A stretch of 64,000 nucleotides of DNA from Pezicula radicicola (lineage: Eukaryota > Ascomycota > Leotiomycetes > Helotiales > Dermateaceae): NCBI GenBank assembly GCA_003008705.1, contig PDUO01000112.1, positions 24,563-88,562 on the forward strand. The letters are read 5' to 3'. Below the pieces are notes generated by a model, which was not told where the DNA came from, did no database searches, and saw only the letters and a list, made by a program, of their open reading frames with translations. A program made the translations under genes and the position numbers. Shown piece after piece: positions 12,400 through 24,424 of this stretch (its first letter is position 1; each line of letters starts with the position of its first letter).

Positions 12400-13020
12400 A
12401 TGGGCTACCAAGGACCTAATTGGATTGAGCCGGGGGCGGTTCTGCCAAGCGGCCAGCAAATTAATGCACCATTGCCAGAGGAACATCCAACAATCGGCTA
12501 TAAGCTCAACCACACCATGCTCCGAATCTACAACCCCAAACGTTCCATAACCTTCTACAACGACCTGATGGGTATGCGAACAGTCTGCGTCATGCAACTC
12601 AGTCCCTGCACCATCTACTATCTCGAGTATCCCAAGGCGCCCAAACACCACGCCGACCTGCTTAAATTCGGTCAGGAGACAACAGCCAGTCTGTCCCACA
12701 CTGAAGGTCTACTAGAACTGGTGCACGAACATGGATCCGAGACGTTGAACGAAGAATATGCGAATGGTAATGTCCCGGTTAAAGGAGGTATTAGGTTCAG
12801 TCATCTTAGTGCCATGGTCCCTGACGGTATCGGCGTGCCTCGAGCGGTTGGAACGCGCGGGCGTGAGGGTGGTTAAGGGCTTGAGAGGAGAATTCCGACC
12901 AGTATTGGCTATTCGTAGCGACCACGTGTAGAAGCGAATCGGGACGGGGGAATTGCATGACACTTTCAAAGCTGCCCTTTCTAATGTTGCCTCTGTACAA
13001 GATCCGGTAAGTCGATGAAC
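12400..13020 (+). pseudogene. Glyoxalase I (lactoylglutathione lyase)-like, frameshifted
   Basis: An ATG at 12400 opens 143 residues with glyoxalase I landmarks: KLNHTMLRIYNPKRSITFYND (metal-binding His in the first strand, SxxFY helix), IYYLEYP, and TEGLLELVHEHGSETL, where LLELxHxHG carries the catalytic metal-ligand Glu. After VPD (about 12825) the product continues one frame away as CLERLERAGVRVVKGLRGEF, the usual region just before the last metal ligand, so about 1 nt is missing. A TAG near 12922 interrupts it again. It is transcribed away from the VOC gene at 11205-12260. Glyoxalase I converts the methylglyoxal-glutathione hemithioacetal to S-lactoylglutathione in the cytosol. Family strong; this copy is dead unless the frameshift is a sequencing error. 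Confidence 0.8.
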
Positions 13021-14076
13021 ATCTAACACCCAGCAGTAGAGGCTGTATTAACTTATGAGAGAGTTTCTAGGACGGGTACTTTCTAGAGATAATTCCTTGG
13101 TGTAAATACCGCAAGGCCTACGAAAATAGACTTCAATACATTCTACTGACTATATTCATCTAATGTAAAACAAAAATGCAGTTATGCTTAGGACCTATGT
13201 GGAATGTATTACATGATCTGACTTAAGTATATTATTACCTTAGGAATACAGTGGAAGTCCCCTGCTCCGGGGTCTTGGCACGTGAATTTATACTTCCACC
13301 CACCTTACCTCACGTGAGAGGAGTAAACCTCTGCCTGAGGATTTACCTAGTTCCATAGAACATTCTAGTAAATATAGCTCTGAATGGGATCTTTTCTTTG
13401 TGCTTTCTCCTATACCTAACTTTACTCCGCCCAACATTGCCGCCGCATCATCTACACAACCATTGACAGGGCACACGAGTAGTTTTCATTGTCAACTTGT
13501 GGCTTGTGTAATTCTCACTGGCAAGTTGTGGCTTGGAAAGATGATCGTTTCTGGCGACCTACTTATGATGAGACAGGATTGGATAGCCAGTATTCTCAAA
13601 GCTGGCAACGTTTTCTGATCGGCAAGTCTTAATCCGCGTTCTGAACAACCCACTTATGATGACATAGGGTTGGATAGCAAATGCCACTGCGGCTCAACCA
13701 CTAACGATTCAATCGTTGGTGAAAGTTGACGAATGGAGTGGGGAGGGAACCCAGGCTGGATAAAATGCCTACTCAATTTCCCACTGATTTCCGTGAGCTG
13801 AATACGCGTATGCAGGAAAACTTGACATCGATTGTGCAGGTCACTGCATCTTTGAACACGTACTGAGCTAGAACAAAAATTGAGGAGTGCGATAGACACC
13901 GTTGACGGACACTCTTGAGTCGACAGGCGCAGAATGCTGCTAAACGAGGATTATCACAATAGCCCTAACCTCTCGAAACTTTGGCTCTCTATACCTGTTC
14001 ACGGCTTGTCAAGCTTTAACCCAGCCGAAAAGTGCGCCGTTCAAACCCTTCGTCGACTAATGTGGTGAAGAAAGTC
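13021..14076. other. Intergenic, no gene recognised
   Basis: Only short random frames. Two short direct repeats are visible: a CAAGTTGTGGCTT-like word at about 13492 and 13521, and a CACTTATGATGA...TTGGATAGC word at about 13559 and 13650. Confidence 0.5.
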
Positions 14077-15970
14077 TTAGCATATGCTATGCGCTCGCAT
14101 GGAGACTTTTTCTGGTCTAGGACCAGCAGCCCCATGGCCGTCACGGGAATTTCCAATGAGAAGACCAAGCCAACGTTCACTAAGAAGGCGTTTACTGAAT
14201 TCGACATCATCGTACGGTGCCCGATCGAGGTAAACATGGACCTCGCTGATTTCATCGCCATGATGCAAGAAAGCCTCCCATTCGTCCTTACCCCAATAGT
14301 CCCTCTTTTGGCAGATACTCAATTCGATCACAGCACCCGTTATCTCTAGCACGTGGTACTGTTGCAGGGGTTTCCTCTCCCAAGCCCGGAACCGTTCAAA
14401 GACATCCCAAGGCACGAGCGATCCTGGTCCCAAAACGATGGAAATATATATAGCGAATCCCATGGAGCGGTCAATCTCGTACTTTCCGTACGCTCCCACT
14501 ACTCCTTTCCAGCCAGCCCATGACCAGCTAGGAAATCCTGAACGCCGAGCTCCAGGACGATTCAAGTACCAACAGAGACCGTTGGTAAAGCCCTCAAGCG
14601 AGGCCGCAGGTTTTTTGGAGTAAGAGTGGTCATTTCCTGTCAACATTGGAACTCCACATAAATGATATACTGGAGGATCTAACTCCTCATAAGCCTGGAA
14701 GATTCCCAGCATGGCATTTAGAACGTCGTATTCGTATGTAAGGTTTCGAGAAATATACGCTTGGAGTCGAGTGAACAAATTCGAGCTGGGGCTGCGAGAT
14801 CCACCGATCCCACTACGAGGGAAGCTCCATGAACCGGGATACAAACGAGTCGAATAAATCCTAGCTGACATCCGATATATGCGCATCGGTAACGCGATAG
14901 CTTCCCGAGCAAGCAATTTATAGTATTCAAACGACACTTCGTGCTCGGTGAACATCAGCCGCCTGCGCGACAAAAGTCCTTCTTGATAGGTCCAACCTCG
15001 AGTGTGCCACTTTGAAGTAGTTATGTCGTTCGTCGGATCGGTTGGTATAGATGTCAAAAATGTGACCTTTGATCTTTGAGCATGCCTACGCCGCCCGGAG
15101 TCGGTGACCTACTCCTGGGAGTCCGAACGAGGAGTTAGAGCCAGCAGCAGCGATGATTGTGAGCTTAGCGTTGCGGTACAGAATATCCATAGTATGTAGC
15201 TGTTCCTTCATAATGACTTTGTCATTTTGGGTGATACAATGCCGGTCCACCCAGAGATAAGTAAATCCCAATTGAAGCGTAATATGCATTGCATCCTCAA
15301 CCACCGCTTCTACCTCCCGGAGATGATTACTATCGTCAAGTTCTGGTCTTTCGTAGGGTCCCCAGACGTAGCTCAATGCAACATATCGTTCTTGCGTAGA
15401 TGACGAAGGTGCTATGACTTTTCGATTTACACAGTCTATGAGCTGGAGATGAGGGACAGTAGCGAAGGCCTTCGGTTTGGGTTTGCAACGCTTCTTGAGG
15501 TGCGTGTCGATGCAGCAATCGATCCAACTCCGCACAACGCTGAAATCTATCTGATGGGGTTTCATCCTACGGACTGTGAGCGCTCTCAACCCGTTCCGAC
15601 AATTTGATCCCACACGTGCGATGAAACCCGACCGAAGCACATCGTGGATTCCCCCACGAAATCTTCCATCGCGCGAGGAATCTACAACAGCTAGGAATAC
15701 TGTGTCGATCCAGCTAGATTGGAAGTACTGGTGGCACCGAAGCAGATCCTGGCAAAGTCAAGCATCAGTATTTGAAAAGCTTCGTAACTCGTGATCAACG
15801 TTGTCGCCCAGTGTAGTTCTCGAATGGATGGCTGCAATGAGACGACATATAGCGCAAATCCTTGATTCCCAAGTCTCATCCACCATTCCCAACTTAGCGA
15901 CTATGTCTCTACTCCCACCTTTCGGACGCCATGAGAAGATTTTATCCAAATCAAAGGCTTCACATCTTTT
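14077..15970 (-). other. HET domain segment of the NLR-like gene
   Basis: This segment has the usual HET (PF06985-like) order: an N-terminal CxxC pair (LCKRC...ICAICRLI), RYVALSYVWG, the LG.TYLWVDRHCI core, the NAKLTIIAAAG strand and GLPGV, then RGWTYQEGLLSRRRLMF. The reading frame is continuous with the ankyrin repeats (15758-16645 is a single open frame covering the last four repeats, the acidic linker and the CxxC pair), which supports a true fusion rather than two neighbours. A TGA at 15758-15760 and a 1-nt frameshift near 15108 interrupt it. Confidence 0.85.
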
Positions 15971-16099
15971 GCATAGTTCATTATCGCTTTGCTCGTCCGT
16001 TGGTTGAGGCACCAAAGGAAGATGCATTTCCTTCACTAGTTCGTCGCGCAAATGGTGTCTTTCGCTTTCGCCTGGCTCATCGTCATAGGAATCGCTGCT

Positions 16100-18320
16100 A
16101 TAGTCTACGGGGTTGGATTTGTTCTGAATCTCTTCTTCGTCAATGATGGACTCATTGTCGGCAGCTTGCTCAAGATGTTTCCGCTTTGCAGCTGTCTTTG
16201 GCTCAACCGATTCAATATGGACGCCGGGAACGCCTTGCAATTGGTCCACCGCCAGCTCGCAACCTTTGCCTTTAGCAAGAGCAATTGGCGTGAGTCCTTC
16301 CGTATCCTTGTAATTGACATCGACTCCGGGTGTTGCGAGAAGCAGGTCGACAATAGTATCTCCTTCATGTTGCTGGACTGCCCAGGACAAAGGAGTCCAA
16401 CCTCTATTGTCCGCCAGATTTATCTTGATATCCTTATTCCGAAGTAGCAATTCGGTTACATGAACTGCATTTTCGGTTCGTCTTGTCCACCCACCTTCTG
16501 GGCCGACTGCCCATGACAAAGGTGTCCGCCCATTTCGGCCTTGAGAGTTGGGGTCTACAATAGGAACTTTCAGCAGCTGCTCTAATACCCCTCCATGACC
16601 CATCTCTGCCGCTAGCGACAAAGGAGTTCGGCCATCTCCGTTCATCGCGTCAATTTTGATGCTTTTAGATCTCGCAAGAACTTTTACAACCTCACTATGT
16701 CACTTTATTGTGGCAGCTGAAACCATATCGAGATCATCATCATCTTTGCAATTTACATCAAACACTTCCAGCTCGAGAAATCGCCGAACAACGTCGGCAT
16801 GGCTATTCATTACCGCTTGCATCAAGGCGTTCTGGCCTTTGCCATCCTTGGCTTCCAAGTCGATGCTAGGTCTTGATAATAAGAGGTTGACGATGGCAAG
16901 ATTACCATGAGCAGCGGCCGTACACAGCGGCGTCTCTCTACGACTACAGGGGTATCGTTGTCTGCTCCTTAGATTTGGGTCAACATTAGGGATTTTAAGG
17001 AGGACCTCGACTACCTTCTCGTGTCCATGTGCAACCGCCCAGAACAGTGGTGTCCAGCCATCCTCGTCCTGTGAATCAGGCTCTACTGTCTCGCAGTCCA
17101 GCAGCAGCTCAACTAAGGTCAATTTGCCTGCGCTCGCAACATATGAGAGTGGCGTGCGGCTTTAAGCATCCTTCGAGTCTGGATCACAGCCGGCAGCTAT
17201 CAAAATCTGGATAGTCCTTTTGTAATCGGTGTACTTGTTCCAAGGCCACTTCGGGTTGATTGCCCATGAGAGAGCGGTGCGGCTCTCCTCTGTGTCCTTC
17301 AATTCTAATTCAGTACCAGGCGTTGAGACGAGGACTTCAAGCACATCTTCACGCGCATCTTCCGCCGCTCGTAAAGCGGTGTCCGACCTTTGTCATCTTG
17401 AGCATTCGGGTCGGCACCTTTCTCTACCAATAGCCTCGTTAGTGTCGCATTGCCCGTGAAGGCTGCGATATGCAGAACTGTGCACCCATCACTTCATTTT
17501 GCGCTGGAAATATCCATACCATCCTTGTCGAGCAGCAACCTCACAATCCCTTCATTCCCAAGGTGCACGGCTCTGCTTAGAGCGGAACCTCCCAGCTTCG
17601 GGGTCTCTTTCAAGTAATTTCTTCTCTAGTAAGCAGCATCTGAACGATCTCTTCACTGTTCCGCTGCGGTGTACAGAACCGAATCAGCGCCGTGTGTATC
17701 TGAGTCTGAGTGTATTCCAACTTGATCGAGAATCACTCTGACTGTTTCCTCATGTTGGTTCTGGACGGCGAGCCATAGTGGGGTATGTTCCTTCTTGTCC
17801 TTCACATGAGGATCAAGTCTAGCATCATCGAGCAGTAGACTGACGACCTCAGTGTAGCCGTTGACAGCTGCGATAGAAAGTGGACTGTGCACATCTTCAT
17901 CATCCCTGCCCATCTTCACCTTGATATTTCCATCGACGCCTTCGCAACTGACTAGGTGCCTTAGAACTGGAGCATGTCCTTTTACAGTAGCATACCAGAA
18001 CAGCGTTGCCTTCTTTAGATCTTTCAGCCTAGGATTAGCACCACTTTCCAGTAGAAGCTGCACCACCTTCTCATGTCCGTTTTCAGCCGCCAGTGACATC
18101 GGTGTACGCCCATTGTAATCTCTTGCGTCGAGATCCGGATCAGCATTGTTCATTAGGAGCTTCACGATATCCTGATGCCCAGCATATGCAGCCCAGGCAA
18201 GAGGTGTAAACCCGTAACTGTCCCTCTGATCAATATGTACGTCTTCGCGCTCAAGCAGGTCGCGGAAAATACTGGACACCCCGCAGTATGCAGCCACATG
18301 CAGGGCGTTTGCATCCTTCG
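16100..18320 (-). repeat. Ankyrin-repeat array of the NLR-like gene
   Basis: I count about 20 units of 33-40 residues, most with the xGxTPLxxAxxxGHxxVVxLLL core. The repeats diverge from each other, so the array is old rather than freshly amplified. Confidence 0.85.
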
Positions 18321-20168
18321 AATATTTTTCGCTCCACTTGTTGTCCTTGTCTTGTATCAGAGGATACACCTGCACTGTCATTATGGCTTGCCAAGCTGCT
18401 TCTCTCTTTTGCTCGTTTTGCAGTAACTCTACAGCCTGTGGAAACGAGGACCTGGCGTCTTGAGCGTGCTGGCTCCAGTACAGTGCTGCATATTCAAACA
18501 ATGGCTACTTCGCTTTCCGCTCTTCGCATGCGGCATCGCTTTTGCATGGTCCAGTTTCAAAGGCTGAAAGCGAAAGAAATGCAATGCATGCTTGGGCAAT
18601 TTCTCTCTCGGTACCTGGACACCAGCGCTCCACCGTATGCCTAAGGTAATCCTCTATTTGGTTGTGATGGGTGCGGACCGTTCTGCTTGCGTGATTTATA
18701 TTCATCAATCCGCCGCTATTTGGAATATCTTCCATCGTTGGCAAGTTTTCTAGCTTAAACTGGGGACACTCAGAATCGATGGCCAGAGCATATTGGAGCT
18801 CAGAGAAGGTGAGCTGTCGCTTCGAAAAGACGAGCCATTTCAGGACTTGTTTGGCTAGGGCCATGACTAAACCTTGGCCATTGTCATTGTTCTGCATAAG
18901 CGTTGCTACAGTCTCATCGTATTGCAGTGTGAGTGTTGCAGGGAGTATCAGCAAAGACCCTTGTAGCGATTTATATGTTGAGCGAGCTTCGAGAGACTGC
19001 ATATAGAGATGGACGCGCAGGAAGCTTCCAGAGGATACCGTCATGACCTTTTGCTTGAGCTCCAATCTCAGATGCTGGTCATCATGGAGAAATTGCGGAG
19101 ACCGGTCTAGCTCTCCGTCAATGTAAGTTATTAAATCCCCCTCTTGCGCCCAAATTTCAATAGTACTAATACCCCCTTTTTCACCTTTAAAAATTTCTAC
19201 AATACCGTCTCGGACCCTCGAGCTTATCAACATTCTAACGCCCACGTAAATTCTCATCAACATCCTCAATTTCTTCAGAAACTCTCTCCGACTCTTCTCC
19301 TCCAGCTCGTCGATGCCATCCACAATAACGAAGGTTCTCTCGAATACGCTCACCGCACTCTTCAAAGATTCTCATACCTCTTTTTTCGTAGGATGTATTC
19401 TCGACCAGTTCTTTATACGGTACAAACTATCGACTTCATGTGGAAGGCCACCGGCCATGCGCGAGCGTTTCTTGGTCAAACATTGAGCTGAGAGCTGGGC
19501 CGTAATCCCTAGACACAGATCGGAGGTCTTTTGAAGGCCGCGATGCTGCCGTGTACAATACAGATACGCAATTCCGACATCCGCCTTTTCCGAGAATCTC
19601 TTTCTTAAGTCGTCAATAATTGCAGATACTAGAATTGTCTTGCCAACTCCAGACTCTCCAATTAGGAGAGTACTACAGGTGACTTCAACTTCTTGTTGTA
19701 GCCAATCGGTGTATCTTATCGACGAGAGAAATGATTCTAGGGTCCCGGGAAGACGACGCGAAAGGTAGTCGGTGTAATATTGGTCATATGGTAAGGGTGC
19801 AAGTCAATAGAGGAAATCGTGCATTTGCGCAGTTGCTTCGTCGGGTTTAGCTATAATAATCAGGCTGGTATCTCTAAAGGCCAGTTGGAATCTAAAAGGG
19901 CGAGTACATCTTGCATAAGCAAGTAAAGCGAGCCTCTGGTAGAACGATATAGTGCGCAGGCTGACTTAGGGCGTGCTCAGGATACTCAGGATCTACTTAG
20001 GTTAAAGTAGTAGTTGCTTACGTCCGCAGACTAAAACAGAACCAATGAAAGGGAGAATTAATCCTGAGTCTACGGGTATTCTCGAAACTCAAACAAGTCA
20101 TAACTAGTAGTAAGTGTTAGTACTGTTACGATGGGGATCTCCGCGAGATCAGGTACGTTGAGGGATGG

Positions 20169-20175
20169 TATAAAA
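20169..20175 (+). promoter_or_regulatory. TATA-box-like element before the first SDR gene
   Basis: A TATAAAA word lies about 145 nt before the ATG at 20320, a reasonable spacing for a fungal promoter. Sequence match only. Confidence 0.3.
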
Positions 20176-20319
20176 GCTATGCCGTGAGTGGCTTCACTCT
20201 TGAGTAAGCGTCTTTCCTAAGATCCAGAATTCTCTCTCAAGTTAATCCAACTAGTGCTACACCTACCTGAAGTTGAATGCTTCATTGAACCTCACGCCTC
20301 AACTCCATCATTCTCTAGT

Positions 20320-21180
20320 ATGACTTAACAAGAGACTGGATCCGGAAAGGTTGCATTCATCACGGGTGCTACAGTACCCTAAAACCAATGGACAGACCCC
20401 TTTCGGAAAATCTATCTAACAAGAACGACTAGTCAAACATTGGTGACCTGGCAACAGTGAATTAGTAAGGCAAGGATGATACGTCGCATGTTTCGATATC
20501 GCCGACGAAGCAGGAAAAGCCGTAGCCGATGAACTGGAAGAACGCTGCATCATTTTTGGCTACAATCTCACCGATTTACCACGATCAGGCCAGGGTATTC
20601 TCGGTAGTATATGAGAAATGGGGTTGACTTGATGTGTTTCTCGCGAACGCCGGTATTATCGATAACGGCTTGTATGATTTTGCTCGCAGGGGAAAGAAAT
20701 TCCTCCACCGCCGAATGTGATCTGCACAGATGTGACTTTCAAAGTACTGGTATATAGCGTACAGTTGGCAACCCATTTTATGAGACTGGCAGCCTGGCGG
20801 GCATCTACTAGCATCCATGCTTCCGGAATATTGCGGTACTAAAGCTGCTGTATATACTCGTACATTTTGTTTCTCTTCTTTCTCAAACCTAGGGTCCTTT
20901 AGGCGGCTAATGATCACAAGGTGGTGAACTCTTCTCTGGCCATGGCGCCAATACTAAAAAGGGTGCATGATAAAAAAAATAGGCATCTTAGGGATATCTC
21001 CAGAGTCTAATGACCTTCGAACAACAGAAAGAGAACATTTCGATGAATGTCGTTGTACCAGGTATAGTAAGGATACCCGTTGTCCCAAAGACCATAAAGG
21101 ATACAATTGGCAGAGAAAAGTAAGGCTTAACCCCTCCCTTCAATCATTCAAGATGTTAACTGAAGACTAGCACTACATTC
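20320..21180 (+). pseudogene. Short-chain dehydrogenase/reductase (15-PGDH-like), broken
   Basis: The ATG at 20320 is followed two codons later by TAA (CAA in the likely ancestor), then QETGSGKVAFITGAT, the beginning of a Rossmann TGxxxGxG region whose glycines are lost. Further blocks in shifting frames are FDIADEAGKAVADELEERC, a damaged NAG region (the nucleotides at about 20646 still read LANAGI-like in one frame), KEIPPPPNVICTDVTFK, VYSVQLATHFMR, and the C-terminal NVVVPGIVRIPVVPKTIKDT (about 21035-21120) ending at a good 5' splice site. The order matches 15-hydroxyprostaglandin dehydrogenase-like NAD(P)-dependent SDRs. Multiple stops and frame changes show it is dead. Confidence 0.7.
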
Positions 21181-21438
21181 ATAGCAAACGTGGTCGCCGC
21201 TAATACTAACTATCTCTCCGACCAATCCATATATGGGCGTGTTGTGAAGTTTCCGGCAATAAGAGAATATATCTTCCACCTAGCGAAATGGCAAATGGCG
21301 AAGCAACGAAGCTATGCGTACTTCACGCCAAATATTTCAAGAGTTAAATGTCTTAATATCACTTTCCCTCGCTACTAATAACTAAAGTTATCATTCGTAC
21401 ATCTAGGTACCGTGGCCTTCAATATACCTGCTTCCGAA

Positions 21439-22366
21439 ATGCTTCCCTTCTCAGGGAAAAGTGTAACGATTACAGGTACACAGGTTATTCGTTGCATTAT
21501 TGATGTTCCAAATGGATAATATCTAATTCAAACCCCAGGAGGTATATCAGGTCTCGGGATTACGCTCGCCTAGGAGGTCCCTAAACTCGGCGCGAGTATT
21601 TCAATCTGTAATGTGTCCGAATCTTCACTTACGTCCGCCACGACAACTATCCAAGAAGCCGCTGGACCCAACGTCCTGCTGATCACTCAACGTATCGACG
21701 TTCAGAACCAAGAACAGGTCGACGCGTGGATTAAACGGGCCGTCACTGAATTCGGCGGTCCGCTGAATTGTCCGGCCAATTTCGCTGGGGTGGTAGAGAA
21801 GAACAATAGCGCGCAGAACCTCAAAGATCAGGAGCCCGAGCAACTGGATTTCGTGATGCAGGTTAACTTGACCGGGCTCATGAATTGCATGCGCACGGAG
21901 TTGAAGAGTCTGGCGGATGGTGGCTCTATTGTCAATGCAGCAAGTGCGGCGGGACTTGTAGGGGCGCCTGGTGGTGTAGTGTATTCTACAGCAAGCATGG
22001 AGTTATCGGACTAACGAGGTCATCCGTGAAGGAAGTTAGTAAACGTAGCATCAGGGTGAATGCGGTTGCGCCGTAAGTATACTACCATCTATTCAAATAA
22101 TGTGAATCGTAAGCTAAAAAATGATCACCTACACTAGTAGCTACATCGTGACGCCGTTGGCCGCCAAAGTGGCAAAGAATATGAATCTCTCTACCGATAT
22201 AGGACCAGCATCAGCATCAGCTCTTGGGCGAGCGGGCAAACCAGAGGTAGCGAAGCTGGCCAGGTTCCTCCTAAGTGATAAAGCCTCCTATATTTCAAGA
22301 ACGGTCGTTTCGATTAATGGCGGACTGGTCTGTTACCTGTATGTAGATAGTTTGCGAATTTACTAG
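21439..22366 (+). pseudogene. Short-chain dehydrogenase/reductase, second copy, broken
   Basis: MLPFSGKSVTITG is followed by an intron (21476-21538), and then GISGLGITLA completes the TGxxxGxG cofactor site. The body continues through DVQNQEQVDAWIKRAVTEFGG, NLTGLMNCMRTELKSL and GGSIVNAASAAGLVG (active-site Ser region) to the YxxxK site. The C-terminus lies in another frame (SKHGVIGLTR, RINAVAP-like RVNAVAP). After an intron (about 22075-22135) come SYIVTPLAAKVAKN and SRTVVSINGGLVC. A TAG follows ITLA, and one base is missing inside the YxxxK motif (about 21990). Substrate unknown; it would be a classical NAD(P)H-dependent SDR of about 260 aa. Arranged head to tail with the preceding SDR. Confidence 0.8.
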
Positions 22367-23289
22367 CAGCAAACAAGAGTTATAAAACAAGCAGGTTTCA
22401 GCAGATCCACTACATGTTTTTTGACTTAAATGATGATAAAGGTAGAATTCTATGCCCTTTGAAGCAGGTCTATCGTCAATCCTTCAGTCTGTATCCTTAT
22501 CCATGAACATTTGATAATTTCTAAAGCCCTGTAGCTTGCTGTTAGCCTTGACATTGGAAGTATGAAAGCATAGATGGTGTTTCAATGCATCCTACACACC
22601 TTGTAATAAACTACTCCTTTTGAGAAGCTCTCGAATTAAAGAAGAATACTAAATTTTAATTTGAAATAGGACTTTCCGACACACACTGTATATACAAGGA
22701 CTCTTGCGTGAATTTGTGAGCGAGATGGCCTGGAGATCTGGAACCTGAATATTCTAGTTCCACAAGCATCTAACGAGACATCTCGACCAATATCGTTACA
22801 CAGCCCCCCATTTATTAGGAGTAATCGTTGTGTTCGATCTCCTTAGCGCGCGCCCACAAATGTATCAAAACATCCTTCTGACCGACGACTCATACGATAT
22901 ATCTTTGCAATCGTATTGGCAATGGACCATCGTATCTATGATATGCCCCGGAACAGCATATAACAACACCACATATTCATGTAGCAAGCGAGGCGTTGAG
23001 ACCATTTTGCAGTTTTCCGGCATCTCATGGTACAGGCGGTGCCATTAACGAGGTTCTACAGCTTTCCGAATGGGAATTGGGAAGGTCAGTAAAACAACTG
23101 TATCTGGGTGAGATTAACTTAGGTGCTTTGTGTTGTTGTTCCAAGATTGTATTTATTTTCCAAGGAAATGATATGGTAATTCGCAGCCAAATTGTTGTTC
23201 AATGATGATGATTTCTTTCACTTACTATACCTTGCGTCGGCGAGCTATCTGTGAGACCTTGTAGATTTTGCATCACATTCAAACTTCTT
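22367..23289. other. Region without an assignable gene
   Basis: An open stretch at 22830-23048 on the plus strand has no recognised family. It could be a remnant of the N-terminal part of the following GMC relic, but no FAD motif was found. Confidence 0.35.
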
Positions 23290-23770
23290 AACATAAACGA
23301 CCTCACCAATGCCGCTGCTCGTTCGTCTAACAAAAATAGTCTGGGAAACCCCACCCAACAGCACCGCCCTAAGTGCCTCTACACGCAGCACCCTATCAAA
23401 CATCTTCCCCTCTGACTGGCCAGATGGCGAGTATATCTTCAACACAGCTGGACCAGCTACCAATACAACAGGTGACTTTATTAGCATCAGGTTAGTAGCC
23501 CTAAAGTCAACCTCGCGTTGTTCTGTCAGTCTCAACAGCTCTAACACTACTAACAATCTATTGATGGACGTAAACTAGTTCGGGACCGTGGCGGACCAGG
23601 AACTTGGCATTCAGGGACTAAGGCGGGTGCACCTTTTTGCTAATACTACAGGCGTCCTCGCAGGGCAGGAGATTGAGCCGGGCCCCGCGGTGCATACTAA
23701 TACACAGATATTGGAATGGATGAATGAAGAGTGTAGCGAGTCCCAGCCATCATGCTGTGGGAACGAGTGA
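23290..23770 (+). pseudogene. GMC oxidoreductase, C-terminal fragment
   Basis: Two adjacent open pieces separated by one TAG (23577-23579; TGG expected in the family P.I..NW motif) give the region before and after the GMC_oxred_C junction: FPSDWPDGEYIFNTAG, GDFISIRLVALKSTSR, then DQELGIQGLRRVHLFANTTG and AQIL-like TQILEWMNEE. The conserved CRMG-type end has decayed to PSCCGNE. It cannot belong to the N-terminal relic at 310-902, which is on the other strand 22 kb away, so at least two GMC genes once existed here. Confidence 0.7.
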
Positions 23771-24420
23771 GATGTTTTCCTTCCTCTCATGAATTGTTTT
23801 CTCCGTCTGGTCGCAGCTTCTCTTTCTGTCCTCTTTGGTTTTCCTTCGCCTGGTCCTTGCCTTTGTTTCCTTTCTACCTACGCCTTTCTTAAGGGCGGGA
23901 TGAAGGGATTGTTCGTTGCAGGCAGCAGAATTACGACTAAATCTTCTACTATAGGTTTCGATGCGTGACCTCTTTCTTATAGCTAATTCATATATGAAGG
24001 TAAAATAGCCCAGGCAAACGATGCATCTGCTGTCGTGAATACCCACGGCCGTGTCTTACGTAGTGTATCCGGACTGCGCATTGTTGATGCTAGGGTTATG
24101 CCGATCTTTCCTCCTAGCTAACTAATCTTAACTGTTTGTAAGTTTCCACAGCTTCCTAAGCTTAACTAAAGAGGGGAATTATACTAATCCGTTATGGTTA
24201 TAGATACATTTGCGGTGACAATGGCTAATAGTGTTTTATAGTAGCTAAAAATAGTATATAAGTAGGAAGTAAAAGCAAAGAGTAGAAGGCAGGAAGGAAG
24301 AATTAAAAAGTAGGAAGTAGAAGTAGAGAGTTAGAAGTGAAGAGTCGGAAGTGAAGAGTCGAAAATGAGAGTCAAAAGTGGAGAGTACGAACTATTAATG
24401 CACGTTCAGCCTGGCACGTG
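23771..24420. other. Intergenic with purine-rich low-complexity tract
   Basis: 24265-24385 is a degenerate GAAGTAGAA/GAGTCGGAAGTGAA array. No gene seen. The PKS relic begins directly after it, so this may mark the breakpoint that removed the rest of the PKS. Confidence 0.5.
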
Positions 24421-24424
24421 TAGC

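Larger units (their letters stand above)
14077..20000 (-). pseudogene. NLR-like protein: NACHT - about 20 ankyrin repeats - C-terminal HET domain, broken
   Basis: Read from about 20000 down to 14077, one long minus-strand coding region can be followed. The N-terminal linker (LALLAYARCTRPFRFQLAF) leads to a NACHT NTPase with Walker A GESGVGKT (about 19640) and Walker B TFVIVDGIDEL (about 19330). A winged-helix-like block follows (VLKWLVFSKRQLTFSELQYA, about 18810), then about 20 ankyrin repeats (18320-16100; for example NGRTPMSLAAENGHEKVVQLL, DGWTPLFWAVAHGHEKVVEVL). An acidic linker leads to LCKRCEAFDLDKIF (about 15950) and a HET domain: RYVALSYVWG, YLWVDRHCI, MDILYRNAKLTIIAAAG (15400-15120), then WHTRGWTYQEG (about 15010). 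Breaks: several in-frame TGA/TAA/TAG, many readable as Trp to stop (about 19360, 18507, 17160, 16698, 15758), and frameshifts near 17650, 17605, 17385 and 15108. Such proteins control fungal non-self recognition and cell death. The start codon was not found. Confidence 0.85.
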
